Notes: generated from the letters alone by a model not told the origin. DNA of 64,000 nt from Augochlora pura (GCF_028453695.1 NC_135781.1:19777640-19841639), one strand, 5' to 3'; positions 1-12,230 are shown, counted from the first letter of the stretch. Numbers and translations: made by a program.

Positions 1-720
1 GATTCGCAAAAGCCATTATACAACAAAATACGTACCGTGAAACGCAACGAGATATATATTTACGATCGTTGCCGCGACGCGGCGAGGCGGCGCGACTGGT
101 GACACACGTTAACAGTCCCGACTGACGATTTCCAGCGTGTACTCTGCCCACGCTGTCTACGAACCCCGCCGAATATCTATTGTCACATGATACGTAGTCG
201 GATGTGTGGGGTTTTTGTTCCTTTGACTCAAATTCCACTCGTTACGGCGCGCTAAAATTGTAATGAACGTGTCGGGGGGAACAATACACTACGGCGGGGG
301 AGCCCGACCACGCAGACCCCTTCGTCCTAAAAGTAATTATTCCTTTTTTAAATCTCCGCGGCCAGAGAAATAAATATTTCTCGCGTCCTTTGATTCATTT
401 TATCATATGAGAAACGCTGTTAAGGATATTTGAAACCGAGCTGTTTGGCGTTCCTTTATGTCTGTATAGAAAGGGAAACCTAAGTGCGAATTATACGGGA
501 TCTCGTTTTGTGTTACCGTCATACAGTGCGCAGTGGTCTGGGAAGCGACTCTTTGTGGTAAAATTCGAGATTTTTTAACACTTCAAAATCAGATTCTGCT
601 GGACTTCGTAATCGGCAGCTTCTGAGCTCGCTCAAAGGTCTTACATGCTGATGATCTCAATATACTATGTACTTGACGTATGAATGCATGTGAAATTACA
701 TTATGAATGCTGTAGTATGT
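1..720. other. Non-coding, CpG-rich then AT-rich
   Basis: The first 350 bases are CpG-rich, with a run of CG-dense sequence near 75-100. The rest is mixed. I see no coding exon, RNA gene or repeat here. The short reverse-strand open frame near 589-828 has no recognisable protein character and overlaps a repeat-like segment. Confidence 0.6.
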
Positions 721-726
721 ATAATT

Positions 727-855
727 ATATACAGGGTGTCCTAGCAATTGTAGTAGTACCGAGAAGGAGGTGTTTCTACGTGAACATATCGAAAACAAGG
801 AATAAAATAATTTCATTTTAAGTTTCATTGTCGAGAAAATAGGCTCTGATTACTC
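727..855 (+). repeat. Dispersed-repeat-like segment starting ACAGGGTGTCC
   Basis: The segment opens with TATACAGGGTGTCC and runs into a purine-rich stretch with GTTTCTACGTGAACA and GTTTCATTGTCGAGAAAAT. From general knowledge, insect repeat families often end in ACAGGGTGTCC-type sequence, and the later GTTTC..CGAGAAAAT motif also looks repeat-derived. I cannot name the class. A reverse-strand counterpart of the leading motif occurs at 3781-3798. Confidence 0.35.
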
Positions 856-2170
856 AATAGGTACGCTCAATAGCTGTGGTTTAGTAGATGGATCTCAATA
901 GACGTTATATGTGACGTATAAATAGTACTAATGCAATTAGTGATGTATGGTATTATTCATTTCTGTCTACGAATTTAAAGAGGATTTTCGTGAAAATAAA
1001 ATATGTAATTTAATTCTAACTTACTTTATTAATAAACAAATTGTTAAATATGCTAAATATGTAATAGCGAATTTCACGATAACGAGATCTCTAAACATTA
1101 TTTTAGAAGTCAAAATACTTGAGGAGCCCCTGACTATTCTAAAACATTCTACATATCGTAATTTAAATAGTAAACAACACAAGATGGTCTCTAAGCATTT
1201 TCCACCCAGAATTGTTAATTTACAAATAAAGTAATCTTCGGGAAAGGAATTTACTTATTTCTTCTACTTATTCTAAAGTAACGCGTAACATTGAAAATTT
1301 ATACAAATCTCTGCTACCGATTCTATCACCACTGAAAATGATTTCGTAGAAGAAAAGTGAACGGGTGAATGACAATAGACCGTTTCTAACGGCAGACAAG
1401 ACGCAATAAACGAAACCATCATCGCGGGTTGCAGATTTTCCCGTGAGATTTGACGGGAGATCTGGAACGCAAAACGTGCGTAAACCGGAAGCTCTAAAGA
1501 CGCGTGTATACGGGACACATCGGATTGGAATTTGACGGCGCCAGCCAGCGAATGGGCAAATTACCACGCCGCGTATTTACGATTTCGTTTCGTTGTAAAT
1601 CAACCGACGGTTATAGCGTCATTACATCATGCGTCAGGCTTTCTTCCTGAAACGGGGCCCGAGGCTGCTCCAGTGAGTACGCGAGGAGACCGAGACACGC
1701 GTGGAAAGCTCACGGTAACACCCACGCGGCGCTCGTTCGCTTTCCAATGCTTCATTCCGTGTCGCGAACGACCTTTAAATGTTCGCCTCGCCGACTCGTT
1801 TTATGCGTCGTCTTCATTGTCCAGGAACGCGCGCTTCCATTCCGCGAGCTTGCCCCCGCGAAGCATTATGGGGGTTGTCAGTGTCCCGATTTCATGTCGC
1901 GCGTATAACAGGAGAAGCGACGACGCTAACCGAGCCTCCATCGCCTATGGAATCGTGTCGCACGCTTTTTTACCTATTTGCTAATCTCTGGGGATGAGTA
2001 GTCACGTACCATGAGAATTATTTATCACAAACGCGGAAAAATGACGCCTCGAACGCAGATTAACCTTGTTGATCTCCATTCGAGTCATAGTGACCCGTCC
2101 GACGAAAGTGAGAATTTTATTGCATTATTAGATGTATTTGCATAATATTAGTGTAAAGCTACCTAATAGA
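856..2170. other. Non-coding stretch, AT-rich then CpG-rich
   Basis: Up to about 1265 this is AT-rich with no recognisable content. From 1500 to 1960 it is CpG-rich. Overlapping open frames of up to 150 codons occur on both strands there; they look like products of low stop-codon density in GC-rich DNA and show no domain. Confidence 0.6.
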
Positions 2171-2171
2171 A

Positions 2172-2470
2172 AAGCAACTTTCTTAAAACATCGTAATTTT
2201 CGACTAAACATACTTCTATTAAATACGCACAGAAACTAAAAATATGTATTCGTTTGCAATATAAGACTTATTTTTCTTATAAAGATCATAATTTTCGATT
2301 AATAACATGTGTATTAAATGTAAATACACGTACAAAAACTAAAATATGCCTTCTTTTAGAATATAAGTTCCATTTTCTTAAAAAAGCGTAATTTTTATAA
2401 AGATCGCTTCTGTTAAAAGTAAATACACGTTCAAAAACTATAATAAAATTTTCATTTTTTTACGATACAT
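2172..2470 (+). repeat. Diverged tandem repeat, about 100-bp unit, three copies
   Basis: Three head-to-tail units begin near 2172, 2263 and 2365. Each has the order AAG-CTT-rich start, CGTAATTTT or CATAATTTT, a TCTATTAAA or TGTTAAAA block, AATACACG (degenerate in the first), AAACTAA and a T-rich end. The units are about 91, 102 and 105 bp and clearly diverged. This is a small decayed AT-rich tandem array with no coding content. Confidence 0.65.
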
Positions 2471-2730
2471 ATGGGAATGTACAAAATAGTAAAATCAACC
2501 TCTTCGTAATAGAGAAAAAATTAAAAAGCATGCAAATTCACAGATTTGAAAAATGGATTCTACAATACATATGATACACATTTTGACTTTTTAAGGAAAT
2601 TTAAGTTTCTCGCCTTTACCACTTGTTGGCCATATAATATTTATAAATCTTAAACTGCAAGTAATTACACTTGCGAGAAATTGATTATTTTTCGACATTC
2701 AAGGAAGGAATTTTTTTCAAAAATTGTGAA

Positions 2731-3090
2731 AATGTAGTTCATACGAAATTAGAGGTAGTTTATGTCATTGTCTTACTGGTTCTGATTTTATTTGTGAAAT
2801 ATGAATCGTGGAATATTAACACATTCGTATATTTTCAAGATAATTTTCGAACATCCTCGGATATTATCTTGGAACTATTTTTTCAAAATTACTAATGGAA
2901 ATAAATACTGACAGAAATAATCGTATGTAATGTTGTGGAATATACAAACTTAGAGGAGATTTAACTCTATGAAATATAAACCTTCAAATATTGACACTGT
3001 AGCACAATTTCAAGATAACGTCGAAAATTTTCATTCGATACAATTTTCACAAAGTAACCTATAAAAATAGAAATTAACAGAAAAATTCAC
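2731..3090 (+). repeat. Diverged tandem duplication, about 175-bp unit
   Basis: Several motifs recur in the same order at a constant offset of about 175 bp. GAAATAT recurs at 2796 and 2971, and TTCAAGATAA at 2834 and 3009. A GACAGAAATAATC / AACAGAAAAATTC pair lies near 2910 and 3075. The starting motif (AATGTAGTTC at 2731, AATGTTGTGG at 2929) is 198 bp apart, so the first copy carries about 20 extra bases. A short open frame over the first copy has no recognisable product. Confidence 0.6.
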
Positions 3091-4860
3091 ATTGTGTAGT
3101 ATTATGGGGAAATTTTGAAAGAATTTGTATCTTTATACCACACTCGTCAAATTTATTTAAAAAATACATTAGATTTTCACGACATTTCCCAATTTCGAGG
3201 AACGCAAATAAACAATTTCTTATTTTTCAAATATCAAAACAAATAGCCTACTTAAAAAATTAAAACTACAAAATTACATTCCTCGAAACTTAAACTATAA
3301 AATGATACTCAAATCGATATTTCCAAAACCGTCGTCGTAACGAGCTATTAAATTCTGCGTCCCAATTCAAACAGGAAAGCGCGTTCGGACGGGATCGAAG
3401 ATCTTTTTTCAATCTTATGCAAAGCGAGAAAGACGTCACGATTAAATATTATTCTTCTCCGTGCCGCGAATCATCTCCGGCCAGCGTTTCTCCATCGCTG
3501 CATTGGTTTAAGATAAATACGCCGGTGTCCCTGAAGACTCGGGCCGCATGAATTTTCAATCGCCTCGCGCGCAACACGTCGAAGAGCCACGCGTTATGGC
3601 GCGAGAAAAAAAAAGCCGAGCTCGCGTATACTAACGCGCCACGGAATAACAAACTGCATATTTATGAGCTTACTCTGAAAACGGAACCACCGCCGGTCGT
3701 GCGGGACCAGCTCGAGCACGGCAGCCTGTGTTTCCGTGGTCCATCGGCGACCTACGGGCGCAGCTTCACACACTCTGCTATTTGGGACACCTTGTATAAT
3801 GATAAGTAGATCCACCATGGTGGCAGCGACCGCATACATGTGTACACTACCGTCCGCAAGTATCCTGACACCTGGCAGTTCAGATAAATAGCGCATCAGA
3901 GCTGCGATAATATATTTTTTAACATGCTCTGTGTTATCGTTGGATCGTACATTCTTATGCAGTAGTCGAGAGAAAAATCTTGTCTGATCACATTTTTTCA
4001 AAAAGTTCTCGTAGCTTGTGCCGTATTTATTTTTGTAAATACCATCGCTTCTGCTATGTTGGAAAAAGTTGTAGTAATGTAGTCATTATACTATATAAAA
4101 CATCAATTTTACATTCTTCGCATATCACACAGCTCATTATAGTGAACATTATACTACCTTTTTTTTTATTAATGCATTTATTTTTGTGCGCATTATACTG
4201 AAGAGAAGGACAAGAGTTCGGAGAAAGAAGTCAATGTATGGTAGGTTTCGTAAGTAACATTCTATGACCAAAATCCTAAATGCAGTTAAAATTAAACACA
4301 TAATAAAGCAATGAAGGAAAACGTGGTACACATAGCATACTATAATATATAACTAAAGATAAAAATAAGAATTTTAATTAACAGCATTTAAATCTGTTCG
4401 CAGTATTAATTTCCACGCCGAAGAATTGCAACAATTAATCTGCATTCGAAATCTCGAGGTTTTGTTTCTAATTATAACAGAAAAGGGTGAACGGTTTCGA
4501 TGGAAAGAAGATTGATTTCGAAAACGAGTTATCGTTTTTCAGACCGCTGTGCACAGCTGCGATGACATCGGCGACTCCCGATACTTTTGTGCGGCAGTGT
4601 ATATGACCTATCGAGATTGCTAGGTACATGCATAAGAAGGCGCAGTTAATTAACCGGGCGGTATCGGGCATCTGATTGGCTATTTAATTGAATTAGGCTC
4701 GGCGTATATGCGATTTCTATGAGAGCGTATATACAAGCGATGCCGAGTCTGTACGTACGTGGTAATTACGTTAGTACCTTGGTACGTATACCTGTTACAC
4801 ACCCCGAGTGGGAGCTGTTTGCCACGGTACAGAATGCCAATTGCGTTCCGTGCTTTTTCT
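3091..4860. other. Non-coding stretch, AT-rich with a CpG-rich island
   Basis: AT-rich flanks surround a CpG-richer block at about 3350-3900. The reverse strand at 3781-3798 carries TATACAAGGTGTCCCAAA, resembling the motif at 731. No exon, tRNA or transposon end could be supported. Confidence 0.55.
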
Positions 4861-4883
4861 TTCTCCGATTTCTCTCTTTCTCC

Positions 4884-4887
<4 letters not shown>

Positions 4888-4929
<42 letters not shown>
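4888..4929. repeat. Compound microsatellite (CT)14(CA)7
   Basis: An uninterrupted CT run at 4888-4915 passes directly into a CA run ending at 4929. An imperfect TTTCTC-rich lead lies upstream from about 4860. Several overlapping open frames encoding serine/leucine or glutamate/arginine repeats here are artefacts of this run. Confidence 0.95.
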
Positions 4930-7900
4930 CCTTTCTCCGTGTCCTCCTTCCCTCGTAGATCGTAGACACGGTCCGTCCCGTGTTCCCTCATTTTCTACAA
5001 TCATGCAAATTACTATAAATCACCGTCCCGACCTGTGCACCGTCAGCCCGACGGTGTACTTTTGTTAAACAACGACGGCAAAGTCGATCCCGAGTACCGC
5101 TATCTGATCGACACTGTTCAACCGCTACCACTTTGTAACTATCCGCCGCCGTTCGTTATCTTAATCCAGAAAATCAACCGGTTCTGGAACCGTACTCTTT
5201 TGGACGTATGTGATAATCGAGAGCCCACTTTGTCGGCCCGCGTTGCAGACCGTTCGATTATCAAGCGAAAATGAAATTGCGAACGATTGAGTAACGAGCC
5301 GCGCTCGAGAAATTATAGTTTGTTGCAAAAGAATACCGCCGGTACGAGAAACCAACGCGTTCTTGTAAACTTGATTGCTCGTTGGTATTATCTGATCCAT
5401 CAATTCCTTAATCTGGATTCTCTAACTCGCTCGGCACTTTTACGTTTCTACGCTTCTACGTTCGCGATTGACTTCTATCGTAAACTGTACGTTGTGGTTT
5501 TTCGTAAAAAATATTTGAGCGTACGATAATATGGCTGTATTCTTTGTCAGTATAATTTTAAGAACGTTCTCAGAAAGTATTTCTACTTTTTTCAAATTCT
5601 GAAAAATTGTGGCTAATTAAACTGTTGATCAGTATCACTGATACGGTGTCAGTTTGTCTTTCGGTTCCCTGTTCAAGTCAGCTGTAATGTGTGCTAAATG
5701 TTGAGAAAATAATTCCAAAAAGACACGACTTACAATCGAAAATTTCAACGACGATAGCTGTATGGAAAGTGCACTGTGAACTTTACAGAAATATAAAGTA
5801 CATCATGACAGATTTACATGCTGATAATATCATGGATAGTAAACGAAGATTGTACATCAAGTTTTATATACCAAATTCATATTTCCATAAATTTCCTATG
5901 ATTGGAGAAGATCTAATTTATAACGTTCATAAAAAATGTTTCTCAGTTCCATATCAAATTATCTTAGGAAAAAGTAATAGTTGCTTGAACACGTTGTCAA
6001 TTGGAGAAAATGATATAACTGAACTAATTAAGGGATAAATTAAGTGGTAATTTAATTTTCAGCTGTTCTGGAGCTTTCATTGTCTTGTTTCCGTCCCTCC
6101 GCGTTGATGGTTGATTGAAAGTCATTAAAAAGACTGCGATGCCTGGGGAAACCGTTGATGGCGTCACTTGGCGAACCCGCTGAAATACTACCGATCCCAG
6201 GAGGTCCCGGTAAATCACGATACGAGGGATCATTTAGAGTCGGTCAGCTTGGCTTACCCTGATAATCGCTGCCCACGTATCACCCCGCGCCAACGTTACA
6301 TTCTTTCGATAAATTAGCTTGTCCAAGTCCTTCAACCGGTCATTGCTCGACGTTGTCAGTAATTCGTCACTTGAATTCACTAAACGCTGTCGTTTCGACG
6401 ATTATGGCAGCGTTCGTCGTTTCTTTAATTGAAAAAGAAGTCCATTTGCTTAAATTAATGTTAGAAACTCCTTCCTAAAATACTCGATTTTGCTGGTCTT
6501 AAATATATTAATCATACAAATGTTGAGTGAGTTATATTCCATAAACTTGACTTATTTATGCAAACATTATAATAAGCGTCTACTAATGACACAAATTCAT
6601 ACACTTTTTACAAACTTTGTACATATAAAGCCGAGTCTACTTGCCTTAATCATTGCTCAAAATGATGAAAGACCGATACACGTTCACATAAAATGTTGTC
6701 AGCCTGTATTGACGAGCCTGTAGCATAAAGCAAATAAAACTGACGTAATAAAATTAGTTGACATAACAGAAATTTAAAATCGATATAAATACAATATAGC
6801 TTATAACTAATGTGTACAATCTGAGAAAATAAAACGAAAGACTTCGTTTTTTAAATCGAAAGAAAATGAAGAGTTAATTCGCGACGCGATAATTCGTCTT
6901 CATCTGTTAAAATATTAATTCATTGTACTTTTTCTGCGAGACGCGGTGAATTTCCAGTTTAAGCCAATCGAAGTGAAGTGAAACACCTCGTCACGACGAA
7001 AAAGTGTTTGAATATTTCCGTAACGTTCACGCTTCGCGTGGTCCGCGTTCCAGGCGTGTAAATACTGGTTCCTAAATCGGCCGGTATTGTTGGACAGGGG
7101 AGAGTACCAGCAGGAATTCCCACGAAACCGGGCAAGTCTTTTTCTCGGCGGAAAAAAGGCCGAATGCCGCGGGTATCCTAACGCGCGCGGAAGATAATAC
7201 AGACACTTCCTAGAGCAATTTCACTTTCGGTACAAGCCCGGCGCAGGACATTCGGGCTTAATCGGTTTTCGTCCGCAAGGAGGAAGCGGCTCGGCCGTAA
7301 CCGGCGAATAAAAAGGAGCCAGGGTCGTTCCTTTCCCTCCGCTTTCGGCCCCCTTTTTCTTTCGCCCCCGATGTACTTACTGCGGATGCAGCACTTTTAA
7401 CGCCCGACCATTTCGTCACGAGCAGGAAGGCGGGACGCGAACAATCGCGAGGAAAGTTGAGACGTACATTTGCGCCTCGGCCCGCTGACCATAAAGGCGT
7501 TCCATTCACCGTAAGGATATTATACGAACGACGCGACCGATTCCCGTCCATTTTGTCACCGGCGCGGACACTTTTTCACCGAACAGCCGGAATATATTCG
7601 CCTCAGCGAGGAATTCCTCTTCCTGTCGGGTTTTTGCGCCGCGGAACGACTCCTCGTCACTCCCATCGCCCGTTTATTCAGCTTTTTCCGTCGTAGACAC
7701 GCACTTTGCCGAACGGTTCCTCCCTTGTGTCCCTAAGAGGCCGTGATCAGGTTCGAGTTCTGCTCGATTTGCCATGGGAATCGGAGGAACCGGTGGAATC
7801 GTCCTTCGAAGGTAATCTGAAGTTTTTACGGGGCACGGTGGAAGAATTCGGAATATATGAAATATCTTGTTAATGTCGGGACGGGAGGAACGGACACGTC

Positions 7901-8535
7901 GGAGGAGGACGTAGGATGAGAAGGAGGGACCCCCGAAACGCCATCGAATGTCCCGTGTTTATGGACAGCACGGAACGGTACCGGGAAAGGATCCTCGGCC
8001 GGAGTCCATCACGACGAATGGCGCGTGAAATTCGTTCGAGGCTGTTTGGCTAATGGACAGATAAAGGGCCTCGTTGACAATCTTTGGCATTTTCAATCCT
8101 TTAATGCACGTCATAAGACATTGATAACAGGGGAATCCTCGTGTCCCGACGCCGTCCTTCGTCGAGATCCTCTCACGCTGCTCGACGAGACGTCACCTAC
8201 ACAACGCCGGCTGCTCGTGGTAGTACAATCTCCGAAGGTACTACCAGGCCTGGACAATAACTTAGATAAGGGCCCAAAGGCTCGCTTCAATACCGCGATT
8301 TTTCAAAGCGGCCGCATTGGAAAGCTCGTCTCCGCCCGGGCCAGACCGACCAATCTTCTCGCTTTCTTCGGCCACGGACGAAATGGGAATTCCTTATTTA
8401 AATTGGCCTAACCTTCGTTGGATCTTCGTTGGTTGTTCTCTACCACGTTCCAACCTCTTTCTTACGCTCTCTTGGACCTTTCCTTTCCGTTAATCCACGA
8501 AACTGGTTCGAAAATATTTTATCGTATTTAATATG
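4930..8535. other. Non-coding stretch, mostly CpG-rich
   Basis: Blocks at 4930-5520 and 7020-8420 are CpG-rich; 5530-6980 is AT-rich. An imperfect hairpin lies at 6866-6903 with ATGAAGA and TCTTCAT arms. Open frames of up to 128 codons show no protein family. The only frame listed separately is 5691-6038. Confidence 0.55.
5691..6038 (+). CDS. Doubtful 115-codon open frame, no known product
   Basis: An ATG-initiated frame of 115 codons runs through AT-rich DNA where stops should be frequent. The translation has mixed composition, including the segment RLYIKFYIPNSYFHKFP, and no low-complexity bias. It contains no signal peptide, membrane span or motif I recognise. No TATA box, splice junction or polyadenylation signal could be tied to it. 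A rough count suggests that one or two frames of this length are expected by chance in 64 kb of this composition. It may be random, or a piece of a decayed gene or transposon. Confidence 0.12.
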   Translation: MLNVEKIIPKRHDLQSKISTTIAVWKVHCELYRNIKYIMTDLHADNIMDSKRRLYIKFYIPNSYFHKFPMIGEDLIYNVHKKCFSVPYQIILGKSNSCLNTLSIGENDITELIKG

Positions 8536-8539
8536 AGTT

Positions 8540-8785
8540 ATAACCCTTTGCAATCGAAGGTCTTTTAATTCGAAAACCAAAATATGTTTTTTATCTACAG
8601 TGTTTCTATTTTCCATGATTTATTATGATTTATGCATATCAGATTAAGCTTATTGGCAAATACAAAATTTGAAATTTTAAGTTTGTTAGATAAAAACGAA
8701 TTTGATACTGTTATAATTATTTTGAAAAATGCTCTAGCAATTTTTAGTAGGGTCTCAGGGTTTCTACTCGAGTGCAAAGAATTAA
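8540..8785 (-). mobile_element. TTAA-bounded miniature element (piggyBac-type), 246 bp
   Basis: The left end is ATAACCCTTTGCAATCGAAG. The right end, read on the reverse strand, is TTAATTCTTTGCACTCGAG, so the two form an inverted repeat just inside TTAA-like ends (left copy mutated to ATAA). The reverse-strand right end closely matches the left end of the element at 36582, including TTTGCACTCGAGT and the later ACTAAAAATTG. This copy therefore lies in the opposite orientation. No coding capacity is present. Confidence 0.6.
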
Positions 8786-10720
8786 CATTCGTAGCGTTTT
8801 GCGCCGTACCGTTCTTTATTTTCTTTTATAATTGACGAGTTTATCGTTCGTCCTAAAACAAAATCAGGAAAATTACAACAGTTAATTTAGTCAAAGACGG
8901 AAAATTTAAGAGTTATGGTATTATTATAGGAGTTATAGTCTAGTCGGAAGCTGATTTGATATATTTAATCCATAAGAGATGGATTAGGTTCAATTTGGTA
9001 TACGCGTATTCACTGATTACTGGCGTTAGTATTTGTTAGCTTAAATTTATAGTTTAAGTTAAAATAGTAGTTCAAAATAGTTTAAATAAATATAGTTTAA
9101 ATTTATACAATGTCGTCAAAACTTATAATGACCTTCAATCTGCTATAAATCCTAAATATCTACTAGATTTTTCAATATTCCTGTTTGACAATTCTAATGT
9201 TGTAGAATTAACACGGCTGTTACTTTAATTTAATCACTACAAAGTCAGTAGTTAAATAAAGATTTTAATATTTTGTCATATCGGACGAGACTTGTTAGAT
9301 ATAAATATTATTCTTCGCTTTGATTTTTTTGGTACTTAAGCATTGAAATAAGTACACTCAGTCATAAGTACATGTCTTGTTTCTCCTACAATGTTACTGA
9401 TGCCAAAGAAAATCGTACGATAAGGTGATAAACCGACTTTTTAAGAAGAATGTTGGAAATGAACCGTTTATTTTGACCTAACTTTGTTTGTCATTTTTCG
9501 TAATTGACTGCAGTAACGCGTATACTAATCACTTAATAATCACTACTATTTTAGTATGAATTGAAAAAAATCTCGTAAATGCATTTAAACAGCGTGACAC
9601 GTTATTATATACACATATACGGTTATTAATTTTTGATACACAAACCTTTAAATATCTTCATTTCAATACAAATGGACTTAGGTGATTTTCAAAACAGACA
9701 ACTCAAATGTGTCTTATACAAAATCGTGTTCATTACATACAGTAAAAAGTATATAGAAATACTGAGACTCCACTTTGATGAAACTTCTGAAATTGCGGAA
9801 ATTAGGATCCCATCTATAGTATGAAAATTGATTAAACCGTTAAAAAAATTCTTTCAACAATACGTGAAATTACATGTTACTATAATGTTTCGTTACTTTC
9901 TACGATTTCTCTTTCACGGCATTTCCTTCCTCCAAAAATTTATTTCAACAGTATATCATGCGCATTAGTCGAAAAGAAAAGGAAGATCCGAGGCAGGCCA
10001 ATATTTGCAAGTGCCGAGGTCTCTGTCTGAATGATTGAATTACCCGGTTCGAGCTTGCGACAGCGATTTGGCAAGAACTCGAGGGTGTCGGCCGAGAGGC
10101 GAGAGAACCGTATGACACGGCGGACGACCGTGAAAGCAAAAAGGGGGGCGCAGGGTAAAAGAAAACCACGCGCAACAACGCCGGCGCAAAATGAGTGCCG
10201 GCCGGTATATTAATTCTGCATTTAAAGCTGCGGTCAGGGCACACCGGACTCGGTGGTCGAGTGGTTAGTACGAGTGTAGGTAGAGAACGCAACAATTCAG
10301 AGGGGTTCGCCGGGTGTAATGGCTGGTAATTAGAGTGCCATGATAGCAGGCTGCGCGAAACCAGTTATCTCGCTACGTGCATCGTGCATGCCCATACTGA
10401 AACCCTCTCCAGGACCCGGCTCTCCCTTCTTCCTGCCTCTCATCGTCCCCGCCTGGTGCTGCTGACCTTTCTTCGTCGCCGACGAAGTCTTCTTCCGACC
10501 AACGTCTTCGCACATCTCGTTGTCTCTCTCGTTTGTCCACCTTGTGGCGCGCGTGCTGCTCGCGATCATTCGATTGACACATCAAGGGAAATCTATCGTG
10601 ATCGTTAGCTCCCGGTCAGAAAAGCTTCCGGGCGAAATTTCATCTGAATACTTCAATATACTCACTTGTAATCAACTTGTCCTAAAAGTTCCTAAAGGAC
10701 TTCGTACAGGTTTTCTACAA
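8786..10720. other. Non-coding stretch, AT-rich then CpG-rich
   Basis: 8786-9950 is AT-rich, with an iterated TAGTTTAAA motif at about 9040-9107. 9990-10620 is CpG-rich. A weak tRNA-like stretch near 10250-10310 was considered and rejected. No exon is supported. Confidence 0.55.
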
Positions 10721-10721
10721 T

Positions 10722-11620
10722 TTTTTGTACCTTGCAATTGGACCTTTGGATACCTAGTGGACTACGTTGTTCTTGTAGAACTCGTGAAGTATTATGATTT
10801 CAGAAATTTATATTTTCGTAAAGATGGACCATTTTCATGAATTTCTATAACTTACTTGCCTTGATGATTTCTTTACATTTCTGCAATTTACAATCCTTAG
10901 ATAATTGGCTGCATATACCTCAATGTAAGAAGAAGACTAGGTTGTTGTTGTACAACTCATGATGTACCATTATACCGGAAATTCGTATATCCTCAAAGAT
11001 GGAACATTTTTATAAATTTGTCTCGTCTATATTACTTGCCTCGCGTATATTATAATTCGTCTACCTCGATGACTTTTTATATTTCTTCAGTGGCAGTTCT
11101 CTAATAACTAGCTAATTAATTCGCCTGAACTTTCGTATAGGAAGCGAGCTAGATTCTTCTTTTATTAGCTCATAAAGTAACATTATTTTAATATTTGTAT
11201 TTCCGTAAAGATGAACTATTGCGCTTGATTTTTATTACCTGCTTTCCTGAATGACTTTTTACGTTTCTTCAATTGCGTTTCTTCTTTTTTGGCAGATTAA
11301 CTGCATGTAGGTCAATGCTTGTGTAGGAAGTGGACTAAGTTATCTTAGAGCTCATAAAATAATATTTTGGAAGTTTGTATTGTCGGAAAGATGGGTCGTG
11401 TCTATAAAGTATAAATTACTTGTCTTCGTGATTTATTACATTTCCTCAATGATAGTTCTTGGATAACTAACTGCTTATGCACCTAGGCCTGTATGCAAGA
11501 AGTGAGCCAGGTTCTTCTTTTATGGCCATATCTATTAATTTCTATAGCCCATAATGTTTCTTTAACGTTATTCAATATTTAACTGCAGATTTTATCTGGA
11601 CCATTGACTATTACGTTACA
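10722..11620 (+). repeat. Diverged tandem array, about 180-bp unit, four to five copies
   Basis: An ordered set of motifs recurs head to tail: AGNNGGACTAGGTTNTT, AGCTCATAAAGTA, TTTGTATTTCCGTAAAGATG, TTACTTGCCT, GATGACTTTTTAC, TTTCTTCAAT, and GGATAACTAACTGC. The AAAGATGG anchor occurs at about 10822, 10998, 11210 and 11390, so spacing is 176, 212 and 180 bp. The longer middle unit has an extra TATATTA-rich stretch. Partial units flank the array near 10725 and after 11520. Units are well diverged, so the array is old. It has minisatellite or decayed satellite character and no open frame spans units. Confidence 0.75.
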
Positions 11621-11982
11621 CCACATTCCGCTGCTAGGATTTATGGACTGTCATATTTTCAAATTGTTAAATCAGTGATTGAATTTTTGCAGCCCGTTGC
11701 GTCTCCCTTAGCTGTCCGTATAATCAACAAGAAGTCTTGACTAATTGATCCTCCACTTTACGATTTCCGCCATAGTTACGCTTGTTCAAACTTCCTCTTC
11801 ATTAACGACTTCCTATAAAGAAATTCATACCATATTTATCGTATGCCTTGATTTATTCCAGTTATAACATATGAACGACGAGAGGATTAATATTATTTCA
11901 ATTAAAAAAAATAATTAACATCTATATTTACCAAATGCTTCCATAAATCTTTGTAATGAGTCTGATATCGTAGAGCAACGGC

Positions 11983-12230
11983 TTAACCCTTTGCACGCGA
12001 GTGGCGACTCTGCGGCCCCATTAAAATTTCGGTAATACATTAAAAAATTATTTTATAGATATCGCTATAACTTAGATTTGAAGAATTATTGAAAGTTCAA
12101 TTGTTATACGAGTCCCGAGACACAATTTCATATGCATAGAATGAATTTTCTTATATTAAATGGAAATACTAGAAGCCAGAAAAATTATATTAGATTTGCA
12201 GTTCAAATGGCTTCGAGTGTAAAGGCTTAA
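11983..12230 (+). mobile_element. TTAA-bounded miniature element (piggyBac-type), 248 bp
   Basis: The element begins TTAACCCTTTGCACGCGAG and ends CTTCGAGTGTAAAGGCTTAA. After the TTAA target the termini form the inverted pair CCTTTGCACGCGAG / CCTTTACACTCGAA. The AT-rich interior carries CATATGCATAGAATGAATTTTC, cited here only for its shared core ATGAATTTTC, which the element at 38305 also carries; the 36582 copy has ATGCATAAAATACATTTTG in its place. TTAA duplication is the hallmark of piggyBac transposition; no transposase is encoded. Confidence 0.7.

Noticed and set aside
1532..1984. 150-codon forward frame as a gene
   Set aside because: Overlapped by other open frames, GC-driven composition, no domain.
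6866..6903. Imperfect hairpin as a microRNA precursor
   Set aside because: The arms are too short and interrupted, and no known insect microRNA seed was recognised here or elsewhere in the window.
10250..10312. tRNA-like sequence (TGGTCGAGTGG as an A box)
   Set aside because: The later GGTTCGCCGGG is a poor B box and no cloverleaf stems pair convincingly, so it is not listed as a tRNA.
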